NCBI GenBank assembly: GCA_902779845.1 | Contig: CACZCZ010000010.1 | Coordinates: 62,001 to 126,000 of the forward strand | DNA length: 64,000 nucleotides | Reading direction: 5' to 3' | Origin: an uncultured Bacteroidales bacterium | GTDB taxonomy: Bacteria; Bacteroidota; Bacteroidia; Bacteroidales; Bacteroidaceae | Shown here: in pieces, positions 1 through 6,811 of the stretch | How positions within the stretch are numbered: position 1 is the stretch's first letter | How the letters are laid out: the number at the start of each line of letters is the position of its first letter | The notes under the pieces: generated by a model | What the model was told of the DNA's origin: nothing | Database searches by the model: none | What the model saw: only the letters and a program-made list of their open reading frames with translations | Position numbers and translations under genes: made by a program

Positions 1-1259
1 GGGAAGAGTTTGGTGACATCGTTGTCATTGCAGGGGTAGTTCCACCACCAGCTGGCATCACGTCCCAGCCACTCGCGCACCACGGCGAGGTCGGCATTGT
101 TGGGCACCGACCACACGTTGCGTCCTGTGATATAAATGCGCACCTTCTCAGGCACGCTGCTCAAGGCATTGAAGAAGCGCTTGCCCTGCTCCGCCGAGAC
201 CCACGAGAAAGCATAGAGCTGCGGCACATAGTGCAGGGGGCGCACGGTATCAGCAGGCGCAGATTTCGGCCCATTCCATCGGGCATCTATGCGCTGTTGC
301 AACGCTGTCAGACGGTTGGCACCCAGCTGCAGCGTGGCATCATCCGACGGTACTCCCACATCATCCACGAAGACGCCGAACTGTCGCACACCCAGTGCGT
401 GCATATCACCGAACTTATGCATAATCTGATCCATCACCTCCTGGTTGTTGGCATCAGTGAAAGCCGTTCCCGGATGAATGGCCCAGATGAAGTTCACCTT
501 CATGGCCTGCCCCGTCTCCGCAATATCACGCAGCATATCCTGCGAGAGATAGCCGATTCGCAACTGCTCAGGCGTAATCGCAGCAGGGTACGGCTCCGCC
601 CATTTCTGCGAGTGATACGGGTCAGACTTGGCGCCGTACATATACGTGTTCATCTTATAGCGCGCCATGAAGCGGAACAGATCCTTGGTCACCTCAGCGC
701 TGTACGGCACCCCGTAGTAGCCCTCAATCACCCCGCGGTCGCGCACGTCGGCATAGTCTTCGATGCACACACAAGGCATCTCCTGACTGCCAGCGTCGAG
801 CATCTGCTCCAACGAGGCCAGGCCGCAGAACACCGCGTCCGTGTGCTCGCCCCATATCAGCACCTGCGCCAGCCCCTGCTTGTCAGCGGTGAGGCTGAGC
901 ACATGGCGGTCGTATTTGGGCTGTGAGAACACCGTTGCGGGCAGCCTCAGACTTGTCGCCTGTTTATCCACCACGCCGCACGAGGTATGGATTCCCAGCA
1001 ACACATTGCTCTGTCCGCGTTGGGGGCGCGCCGAGCGCGTGACCTTCAGGCCATGCTCTTGCAGCACACCCACAGCCCTCGCCACCGTGGCTTCGTCAAC
1101 GCCGACCTCAGCCACCACATTGACGGTGGCAGACATACGTCCCCGGCCCTCCACAGCCGTTTGTCGTTGAGGAACAGGATAGATCGTGTACACTCCCGGC
1201 CACGCCATAGCAGCCAGTGTCAGACAACAGGAAAAGAGAAAAGCTAGAGGTCTCATCAT
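1..1259 (-). CDS. GH84 beta-N-acetylglucosaminidase, 3' end outside window
   Basis: Read from the complement, an open frame starts at an ATG-ATG pair (1259/1256) and runs off the left edge, giving about 420 residues. It opens with a signal peptide (MMRPLAFLFSCCLTLAA), followed by a hexosaminidase-type N-terminal domain and then the GH84 barrel. Barrel motifs seen are RGVIEGYYGVPYS, YMYGAKSDPYH and FIWAIHPG, plus FVDDVG with the adjacent Asp299-Asp300 pair. In the family this pair acts in substrate-assisted catalysis through an oxazoline intermediate. The expected role is periplasmic or surface release of GlcNAc from host glycans. A good promoter lies 25-55 bp upstream. The C-terminal domains are not visible. 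The family assignment is secure; the exact substrate is not. Confidence 0.9.
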   Translation of the reverse strand, partial: MMRPLAFLFSCCLTLAAMAWPGVYTIYPVPQRQTAVEGRGRMSATVNVVAEVGVDEATVARAVGVLQEHGLKVTRSARPQRGQSNVLLGIHTSCGVVDKQATSLRLPATVFSQPKYDRHVLSLTADKQGLAQVLIWGEHTDAVFCGLASLEQMLDAGSQEMPCVCIEDYADVRDRGVIEGYYGVPYSAEVTKDLFRFMARYKMNTYMYGAKSDPYHSQKWAEPYPAAITPEQLRIGYLSQDMLRDIAETGQAMKVNFIWAIHPGTAFTDANNQEVMDQIMHKFGDMHALGVRQFGVFVDDVGVPSDDATLQLGANRLTALQQRIDARWNGPKSAPADTVRPLHYVPQLYAFSWVSAEQGKRFFNALSSVPEKVRIYITGRNVWSVPNNADLAVVREWLGRDASWWWNYPCNDNDVTKLF

Positions 1260-1283
1260 AGAAGCTATTAAGGTTTCACGCCA

Positions 1284-1314
1284 CAAAAGTAATCAATATT
1301 CACGCTCAAACAAA
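1284..1314 (-). promoter_or_regulatory. Bacteroidales promoter for the GH84 gene
   Basis: On the minus strand TACTTTTG (1284-1291) fits the -7 consensus TAnnTTTG. TTTG (1311-1314) lies 19 nt upstream as the -33 box. The spacing is ideal and the start codon follows at 1259. Confidence 0.75.
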
Positions 1315-1501
1315 AGAAAAGATGAAGTTTGTTACATAACCCATCATAAATACCTGACCATCGAGGGCCACGGCACCTAAACATGTGTGTACAGGTCCTT
1401 TTTTGACGTGAATCCATGACACAGGCGGCCTATTTTGAATAAATTTTATTGAACGGACACATTTCTTCTATTTCGATGCCGTTTAATAAGAATAAAAGCG
1501 G

Positions 1502-1509
1502 TACTTTTG
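1502..1509 (+). promoter_or_regulatory. -7 box for SLC13 transporter
   Basis: TACTTTTG fits TAnnTTTG. It lies 27 bp before the ATG at 1536, so the in-frame ATG at 1449 is upstream of the likely transcript start. No convincing -33 TTTG is visible. Confidence 0.55.
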
Positions 1510-1535
1510 CAAGCAGAAATCATCAAAAGAAAGAT

Positions 1536-3335
1536 ATGGATTCATTCATGTTCTTAGGCTTCGGCCTTCATGCCTGGATCACCATCGTGACGGTACTGGG
1601 TATGTTCACCATCCTGCTGTTCACCAAATGGCGCAGCGACATTGTCTTCCTCGGGGCCATCGGCGTGCTCTTCGTCACGGGCGTTCTCGACTCTAAGGCA
1701 GCCTTCTCGGGCTTCAGCAGCAACTCGGTCGTCACCGTCGGCGTACTGTTCGTGGTCGTCGCCGGCCTGATGCATACCGGTGTGCTGCAATGTATTGTCA
1801 GATACCTGCTTGGTACGCCCGATAGCTACGCGAAGGCGGTGGTGCGGCTGATGCTGCCCGTGGCCGCCCTCAGCTCGTTCCTGAGCAATACGACGGTGGT
1901 GTCGCTCTTCGTCAACATCGTCAAGATGTGGTCCAAGAAGCTGAATATCTCGCCCTCGAAGCTGCTGATACCCCTGAGCTATGCCTCGGGCATGGGCGGC
2001 GTCTGCACCCTCATCGGCACACCTCCGAACCTGATTATCAGCGGCCTCTACGAAGAGAAGACGGGCGTGGCCATGAACATCCTGACGACGACCATCCCCG
2101 GTCTGTTCTGTCTTGGCGTCGGCGTGCTGTCGGTCATCGCCATGCGCAGGCTGCTGCCCGACCGCAAGGCTCCCGAGAGCGCCTTCGAATCCACGGATGA
2201 ATACACGGTAGAATTGCAGGTTCCATCGGACAATCCCTACATCGGCATGACGCTGCGGGAGGCCGGCCTCTTCCATGTCAACGGCGGCAGCCTGATAGAG
2301 CTGTACCACTTCGACGATGTCCCATCGCCCGTCAGCGAAGACGAGCCCATCATGGGTGGCGACCATCTGGTCTATGCCGGACAGATTGACGAGCTGATAG
2401 AGATGGCATATAACCACAAGCTGGTGAGCGCCGACCACCACATCTTCTCCATGAGCGAGTTTGAAGATCAGAACTACAAATTGCGCACGGCCTACGTCAA
2501 CTTCAGCAGCAGCCTGATAGGGACGACCATCGGCGGGAGCACCTTCGAGAAAGATAACAACGTGATGCTGGCGGCTGTAGCGCGAAGCGGCGAGCGCATC
2601 CAAGAGGCCCCGCGAAAGGTGGTGCTGCAGGCTGGCGACACACTGCTGCTGATCTGTCCGAAGCACATCAATGTCAACACCGTTGCCTTGAAGCGCGACC
2701 TCCACTTCTTCGACTCCGACGCTGTGCCCAACATCGACTCCAGCACCCTCATCTCCACCATCATCATGATTGCCATGGTGACCATCTCGGCCCTCGGCAT
2801 CCTGCCGCTGTTGCAGTGCGCCTTCCTCGCTGCCGCCGCCATGCTTCTCTTCCGCTGCTGCAGCATGGATCAGGCGATGCACGCCATCAACTGGGACATT
2901 CTCATGGTCTTTGCCGGCAGTGCCGTCCTCGGCATCGCCATCCAGGACACGGGCATCGCCGAGCGGCTTGCCAACGGCATCCTGGATGTCTGCGGCACCA
3001 GCCCCATCGTGGTGATGACCGCCATCTGCTTCGTGGCCACCTTCATTACGGAATTCATTTCGAACACGGCCGCAGGTGCGATGTTCTTCCCCATCATGTA
3101 CGAGGCCGCCGACAAGTTGGGCTACGACCCGTTCCCCTTCCTTGTGGCCCTGATGATCAGCGTCAGCAGCAGCTTCGCCACCCCCATCGGTTCACCCACG
3201 CACATGCTTGTCTATGGTCCTGGCGGCTACCGCTTCAGCGATTTCATGCGCATCGGCTTGGTGATGAACATCATCATCCTCGCTGCCAACATCCTCATCG
3301 TCAACCTCGTGTACCCCTTGACTCCCCTACCCTAA
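1536..3335 (+). CDS. SLC13/DASS-family transporter with RCK_C domains
   Basis: The 599-residue membrane protein begins MDSFMFLGFGLHAW. Hydrophobic segments near the N-terminus (about residues 10-215) and at the C-terminus (about 410-599) flank a soluble middle region. That region carries two TrkA-C/RCK_C-like modules (VELQVPSDNPYIGMTLRE; RKVVLQAGDTLLLI). The helix-hairpin signatures SNTTVVSLFVNIV, GTPPNLIISG, SNTAAGAMFFPI and GSPTHMLVYGPGGY are typical of the DASS (sodium/sulfate/dicarboxylate) family. Family members move di/tricarboxylates or sulfate across the inner membrane, usually with Na+. The substrate cannot be assigned here. The start was moved from 1449 to 1536 because a -7 box lies between them. 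Confidence 0.9.
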   Translation: MDSFMFLGFGLHAWITIVTVLGMFTILLFTKWRSDIVFLGAIGVLFVTGVLDSKAAFSGFSSNSVVTVGVLFVVVAGLMHTGVLQCIVRYLLGTPDSYAKAVVRLMLPVAALSSFLSNTTVVSLFVNIVKMWSKKLNISPSKLLIPLSYASGMGGVCTLIGTPPNLIISGLYEEKTGVAMNILTTTIPGLFCLGVGVLSVIAMRRLLPDRKAPESAFESTDEYTVELQVPSDNPYIGMTLREAGLFHVNGGSLIELYHFDDVPSPVSEDEPIMGGDHLVYAGQIDELIEMAYNHKLVSADHHIFSMSEFEDQNYKLRTAYVNFSSSLIGTTIGGSTFEKDNNVMLAAVARSGERIQEAPRKVVLQAGDTLLLICPKHINVNTVALKRDLHFFDSDAVPNIDSSTLISTIIMIAMVTISALGILPLLQCAFLAAAAMLLFRCCSMDQAMHAINWDILMVFAGSAVLGIAIQDTGIAERLANGILDVCGTSPIVVMTAICFVATFITEFISNTAAGAMFFPIMYEAADKLGYDPFPFLVALMISVSSSFATPIGSPTHMLVYGPGGYRFSDFMRIGLVMNIIILAANILIVNLVYPLTPLP

Positions 3336-3354
3336 CGGCCTTATCTTCTGGGGT

Positions 3355-3394
3355 GTTCCACCGGTGGAACTCGGTTTTGCCACCAGTGGCAAAA
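3355..3394. repeat. Pair of mini-palindromes, centres 22 nt apart
   Basis: GTTCCACCGGTGGAAC (3355-3370, perfect) is followed by TTTTGCCACCAGTGGCAAAA (3375-3394, 9-bp arms). Centres are at 3362.5 and 3384.5. They lie between two convergent genes, 20 bp after the transporter stop codon. The same kind of palindrome recurs at 22729-22792 and 61479-61515. Termination could be one role, but no T-tract follows. Confidence 0.75.
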
Positions 3395-3440
3395 CGCTAC
3401 GCAGCCTGCTGTGAAGCTAAGAACACCCTGGTGAGCGGAG

Positions 3441-4499
3441 CTAACGAACATGGAGCATATTATATTTCCTGATCTTCTCCAGCATCATGGCGTTCCACTT
3501 CTCATTTCCAGGCAAGTGGTATCGGCAGTTTCCTGTCGCAGAGGGTGTGAAGATGGTTTCGGCCTTGGGCGTGAGGGTCACGGTACCTCGTTCTGAGAGA
3601 GAGAAGGAGGCATCGCCCACCGCATGAATGACGGCCATGGGATCCCACATCTTCTGCCCTGTGTTGCAGTTGCAAGTCATATAGACCTGCTTGATGGGGT
3701 GGACATCGGTCCATGAGATCTCACTAATGACCTGTTCGGGCTTATACTCCACTTCCTGTCCTACTTCCATCGGCGAGAAGACCATGTCCACCTCCCTCGG
3801 CCATAGACGGAAAAAGGTCTGGGCGAAGGTGATGCCCTGAGCGAAGTTGAAATCCGGCTCAACAGACTTGCCGAACACGCCGCCCATGATGTAGAGGCAT
3901 TTTACTTTCTGCCTTACAAGTTCCACGCCGCTGAGCGGTGAGATGTCGTCGGCTTCTGACTCAAGCAGAGCAGCCAATGCTGTGACGAAGCCTACGGAGC
4001 AGATGCTCACAGAGTGGTCGGGCTGTGCTGCCAGCAGTCGGCGATAGAGCGTGTGGCCATCGGGGAGTGCGGAGTAGTCGCTGACGGTGCGACGGAACAT
4101 CGGCTGATTGTCGCCAATCGTGTAGGTCGGCAGTGCCTTATAGTCTATCCATACCGGCGGATTGCTGATGCCCTTGCGCACCAGTCCGATGGGCACATTG
4201 GGATGGCCAAAATACGTGTTCATCACATCGGCCACAGCTGCGCATTCCTCGCCTACGCGGTCCACCACCACGCCCAGCAGCTTGCAGCGTCCTTCCTCCT
4301 CATAGCGATAGAGCAACTCCAGGGCAAAGAGGTCGTCGGCCGAGGAACCTATATCGGTGTCTAAGATGACGAGCGGTATGCCCTTGTATGCTTTATTGCC
4401 TTCATTGGCAGAGGATTTATCATCGGAACACGACGGCAACAACAGCGTGCCGCATAGCGTCAGGATGGAGACAAACGACCACATTTTCTTTTCAAACAT
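3441..4499 (-). CDS. Nucleoside hydrolase-like lipoprotein
   Basis: The preferred start is MFEKKMWSF (ATG at 4499), which places a lipobox LPSC at Cys24 in a normal signal peptide. The upstream ATG at 4556 would add 19 hydrophilic residues. DTDIGSSADDLFAL (from Asp47) matches the metal-binding DTDxGxDD signature of inosine-uridine-preferring nucleoside hydrolases. WDPMAVIHAVGD near the C-terminus resembles their second ligand region. The family cleaves N-glycosidic bonds of ribonucleosides with Ca2+. A membrane-anchored periplasmic salvage role is inferred. The gene is convergent with the transporter gene, and no operon partner is seen. Confidence 0.85.
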   Translation of the reverse strand: MFEKKMWSFVSILTLCGTLLLPSCSDDKSSANEGNKAYKGIPLVILDTDIGSSADDLFALELLYRYEEEGRCKLLGVVVDRVGEECAAVADVMNTYFGHPNVPIGLVRKGISNPPVWIDYKALPTYTIGDNQPMFRRTVSDYSALPDGHTLYRRLLAAQPDHSVSICSVGFVTALAALLESEADDISPLSGVELVRQKVKCLYIMGGVFGKSVEPDFNFAQGITFAQTFFRLWPREVDMVFSPMEVGQEVEYKPEQVISEISWTDVHPIKQVYMTCNCNTGQKMWDPMAVIHAVGDASFSLSERGTVTLTPKAETIFTPSATGNCRYHLPGNEKWNAMMLEKIRKYNMLHVR

Positions 4500-4886
4500 T
4501 GTGTTTATTTCTTTGTGCTTATTTCTTGTTAGATAGATCTTGAACAATAGCGCCAAAAGGAGCCATTACCTTGGACATAAAGTCTGCAGTATGACAAACT
4601 TTTCGGCGCGAAGTTACGACTTTTCCACGAATTACGGGCAACTTGTCATCTTAAATAACGTCAAGCATACGATTATTGCCCCATCTTTGCCTCAAAGGGT
4701 CACCTTTAATGCTGTATTCTGTGCGGTGTGCGATGTTTTTTGTTAAGAAATATTTAAATTCTGAGAGTTGTGACTCAAAAAGAGAGGTGGGCAATGAAAA
4801 AATGAAGGTTTCGTGCGGGCGTAATGGAATAATGTGTAATTTTGCAGGCAAATAGATAAACAGAATTTAGATAAACAGTATTCAAT
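4500..4886. other. Divergent intergenic region
   Basis: No gene is seen. On the minus side, TAACTTCG (complement of 4609-4616) is a near match to the -7 box for the nucleoside hydrolase gene. A 21-bp segment at 4737-4757, beginning TTTTTGTTAAGAAATATTT, recurs exactly at 6708-6728. Both copies follow a TGTGCGG-type sequence and precede a gene for an exported protein. This may be a shared upstream control element. Confidence 0.5.
4837..4844 (+). promoter_or_regulatory. -7 box upstream of lipoprotein/bcp pair
   Basis: TAATTTTG matches TAnnTTTG and lies 42 bp before the ATG at 4887. The -33 region has no clear TTTG. Confidence 0.5.
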
Positions 4887-5828
4887 ATGAGTAAGTGCAA
4901 GATTTGTTTTTCTACGACACTTCTCTGCCTGGGCTTGCTGCTGGCGGGGTGCGTCAATCAGGAAGAACGCCTGCGCCAGCGCGCGGCAGAGTTATGTAAG
5001 TACGTCCCGGATCATGAACTGTTAGCGCAGTCGAAAGACTACATGACGGCAGACTTCTATGCTGTTCTCGACACGCTGTTCAACCTGCCGGAGCACGAGG
5101 CCATGGACCACGAGTGGCTCTACTATTTCGTAACCGGCAACGGCGGCACGATTGCGGACTTTGAGGTCGTGGGCGTACAGCTGACGGACGAGACGCACGC
5201 GGTGGCTACCGTGCTGGTGCGACAGAAATGGGAAGACGGTTCCTTGGATTCGGAGAGCGAAGCTGAAGAGCATCGCCTGTATATGGAATGTGTGGACGGG
5301 CAGTGGCTGATGTCGGATTTCGACGAACACAAGGCTGACTGCATCCGCCACATCGCCATCAACCGCCGCGAGCAGACCGTTCGTGCTGCCATCAGCGACT
5401 ATCTGGTTCGCGAGATAGGAGAACACTACCTGCAGGGCGAGCTCTGCATTCCGATGCTGATGATTGCCGCCGAGGACGATGAATGCCAGCCGATGCGCGT
5501 GTGGGGCGACTTCTGGGTGTTCTGGTATGATCAGGTCGGCGATACGCTAAAGACCGTATCGGGCGGCAGCCACCCCGGGCTCATGACGTTGTCCAAGAAG
5601 GATGGCCGCTTCGCCGTGACAGGCTTCGAGCGCGTGGAGGACGGCTCGCGCTTCCTGCCCACCGCCCAGCGCATCTTCGGCGAGCATTTCGACGTGTTCC
5701 AAGACATGCACTCCAATGAGAATGTCCGCGAAGCCGTCCGCAAGGAACAGCTTCAGGAGTATGTGCGACAGCACAACCTCCCCATCCGCTACTATCAGGA
5801 CTACGGCTGGCCCGCCGTGGAGCTGTAA
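4887..5828 (+). CDS. Uncharacterised lipoprotein
   Basis: The 313-residue protein has a lipoprotein signal (CLGLLLAGC, Cys22), so it should be anchored to the cell envelope. I do not recognise a defined enzyme family. The first half (about 25-150) alternates acidic helices and strands in a way that resembles small NTF2-like periplasmic domains. The second half ends in WPAVEL. Residues are strongly acidic overall and no catalytic motif stands out. The gene lies 30 bp before bcp on the same strand, so the two are probably cotranscribed. That hints at an envelope-stress context but does not prove a function. Confidence 0.75.
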   Translation: MSKCKICFSTTLLCLGLLLAGCVNQEERLRQRAAELCKYVPDHELLAQSKDYMTADFYAVLDTLFNLPEHEAMDHEWLYYFVTGNGGTIADFEVVGVQLTDETHAVATVLVRQKWEDGSLDSESEAEEHRLYMECVDGQWLMSDFDEHKADCIRHIAINRREQTVRAAISDYLVREIGEHYLQGELCIPMLMIAAEDDECQPMRVWGDFWVFWYDQVGDTLKTVSGGSHPGLMTLSKKDGRFAVTGFERVEDGSRFLPTAQRIFGEHFDVFQDMHSNENVREAVRKEQLQEYVRQHNLPIRYYQDYGWPAVEL

Positions 5829-5858
5829 CGCAGAACAGATAACCAAATCCAAACGATT

Positions 5859-6311
5859 ATGAATATAGGAGACAAGGCACCAGAGATTCTGGGCAAGGAC
5901 GAACAGGGACGGGACATCCGTCTGAGCGATTACAAGGGCCGTAAGTTAGTGCTCTACTTCTATCCGAAGGACAATACGAGCGGCTGTACGGCAGAGGCTT
6001 GCAGCCTGCGAGACCGTTATGATGCGTTGCAGGGTGCAGGCTACGAGGTTGTGGGCGTGAGCAAGGACTCTGCGGCCTCGCACGTGAAGTTCAAGGAGAA
6101 GCATGCGCTGCCCTTCCCGCTGATTGCCGATGTCGATAAGACTCTGATGGAGGCGATGGGCACGTGGGGCGAGAAAGTGATGTACGGCAAAAAGACGATG
6201 GGCACCATCCGCACCACCTTCGTCATCAACGAGGAGGGCATCATCGAACAGATTTTTGCCGGCAAACAGGTGAAGACCAAAGAGCACGCTGACCAGATCC
6301 TCAACGCATAG
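5859..6311 (+). CDS. bcp: Thioredoxin-dependent thiol peroxidase (Bcp/PrxQ)
   Basis: The 150-residue protein has the full length of Bcp/PrxQ peroxiredoxins. The active site reads YPKDNTSGCTAEACSLRD, with the peroxidatic Cys43 and a resolving Cys48 five residues later, as in the atypical 2-Cys type. The enzyme reduces H2O2 and organic hydroperoxides in the cytoplasm using thioredoxin. GTIRTTFVINEEG near the C-terminus is the usual end of the thioredoxin fold. It follows the lipoprotein gene with a 30-bp gap, so both likely share the promoter at 4837. Confidence 0.96.
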   Translation: MNIGDKAPEILGKDEQGRDIRLSDYKGRKLVLYFYPKDNTSGCTAEACSLRDRYDALQGAGYEVVGVSKDSAASHVKFKEKHALPFPLIADVDKTLMEAMGTWGEKVMYGKKTMGTIRTTFVINEEGIIEQIFAGKQVKTKEHADQILNA

Positions 6312-6401
6312 CCATAAATCTCTTTAACACCAATTTCCATAATGGCCATCATTTATGGAACATAAATCAGAGTTAAATCTGAACTTAAATTCTCTTTTCT
6401 A

Positions 6402-6570
6402 CAACGAATTTCACGAATTAAACGAATTATTTCAGCTCAGATGACTCAGATTTTCTTGGAGCGTTGCGATAAAATGAATGACGCCCCTGCTGGGCAATTC
6501 GTTAAGATTTATGGCATGATTTTCTGAGATTTAAGTTCCGATAAATTCGTATAATTAGTGAAATTCGTTG
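6402..6570. repeat. MITE-like long inverted repeat
   Basis: The 29-bp arms (6402-6430 and 6542-6570), beginning CAACGAATTTCAC and ending in its complement, match at 25 of 29 positions. About 110 bp lie between them. It has no coding capacity. The arrangement is like a miniature inverted-repeat element. Confidence 0.65.
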
Positions 6571-6766
6571 GAAAGCTGCAGCTTTGCAGCAACAGTTCCC
6601 GCCACGCCTCCTAACAATGCGTACCACGGCGGGACTTCGTCATTTATAAGGGCATGAGATATAACAAGCTTCTTCCAATGACGAGTCCACGTGCGCTGTG
6701 CGGACTGTTTTTGTTAAGAAATATTTAATTTGAGGGGAGGAGAAGGTGTGTTTGTGGAAGTTTGTG

Positions 6767-6774
6767 TAGTTTTG
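6767..6774 (+). promoter_or_regulatory. -7 box for GH27 gene
   Basis: TAGTTTTG matches TAnnTTTG and lies 37 bp before the ATG at 6812. The -33 box is unclear. Confidence 0.5.
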
Positions 6775-6811
6775 TGCACGAAAACGCGAACATGATAAAA
6801 AGAATACTAAA

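Larger units (their letters stand above)
6312..6811. other. 500-bp intergenic region with repeats
   Basis: No gene is seen. The region holds AAATC-rich quasi-repeats (about 6345-6395), a long imperfect inverted repeat (6402-6570), and a hairpin pairing TCCCGCC with GGCGGGA (about 6597-6635) without a T-tract. It also has the second copy of the 21-bp motif (6708-6728, see 4737-4757) and a -7 box at 6767. Confidence 0.6.

Noticed and set aside
1554..2882. Minus-strand open frame of 442 codons opposite the SLC13 gene
   Set aside because: It is antisense to clear transporter motifs, its translation is His/Asp/Gln-rich, and it has no signal or promoter.
3336..3440. Ordinary Rho-independent terminator between the transporter and nucleoside hydrolase
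   Set aside because: Hairpins are present but no T-tract follows on either strand, so termination is possible but not supported.
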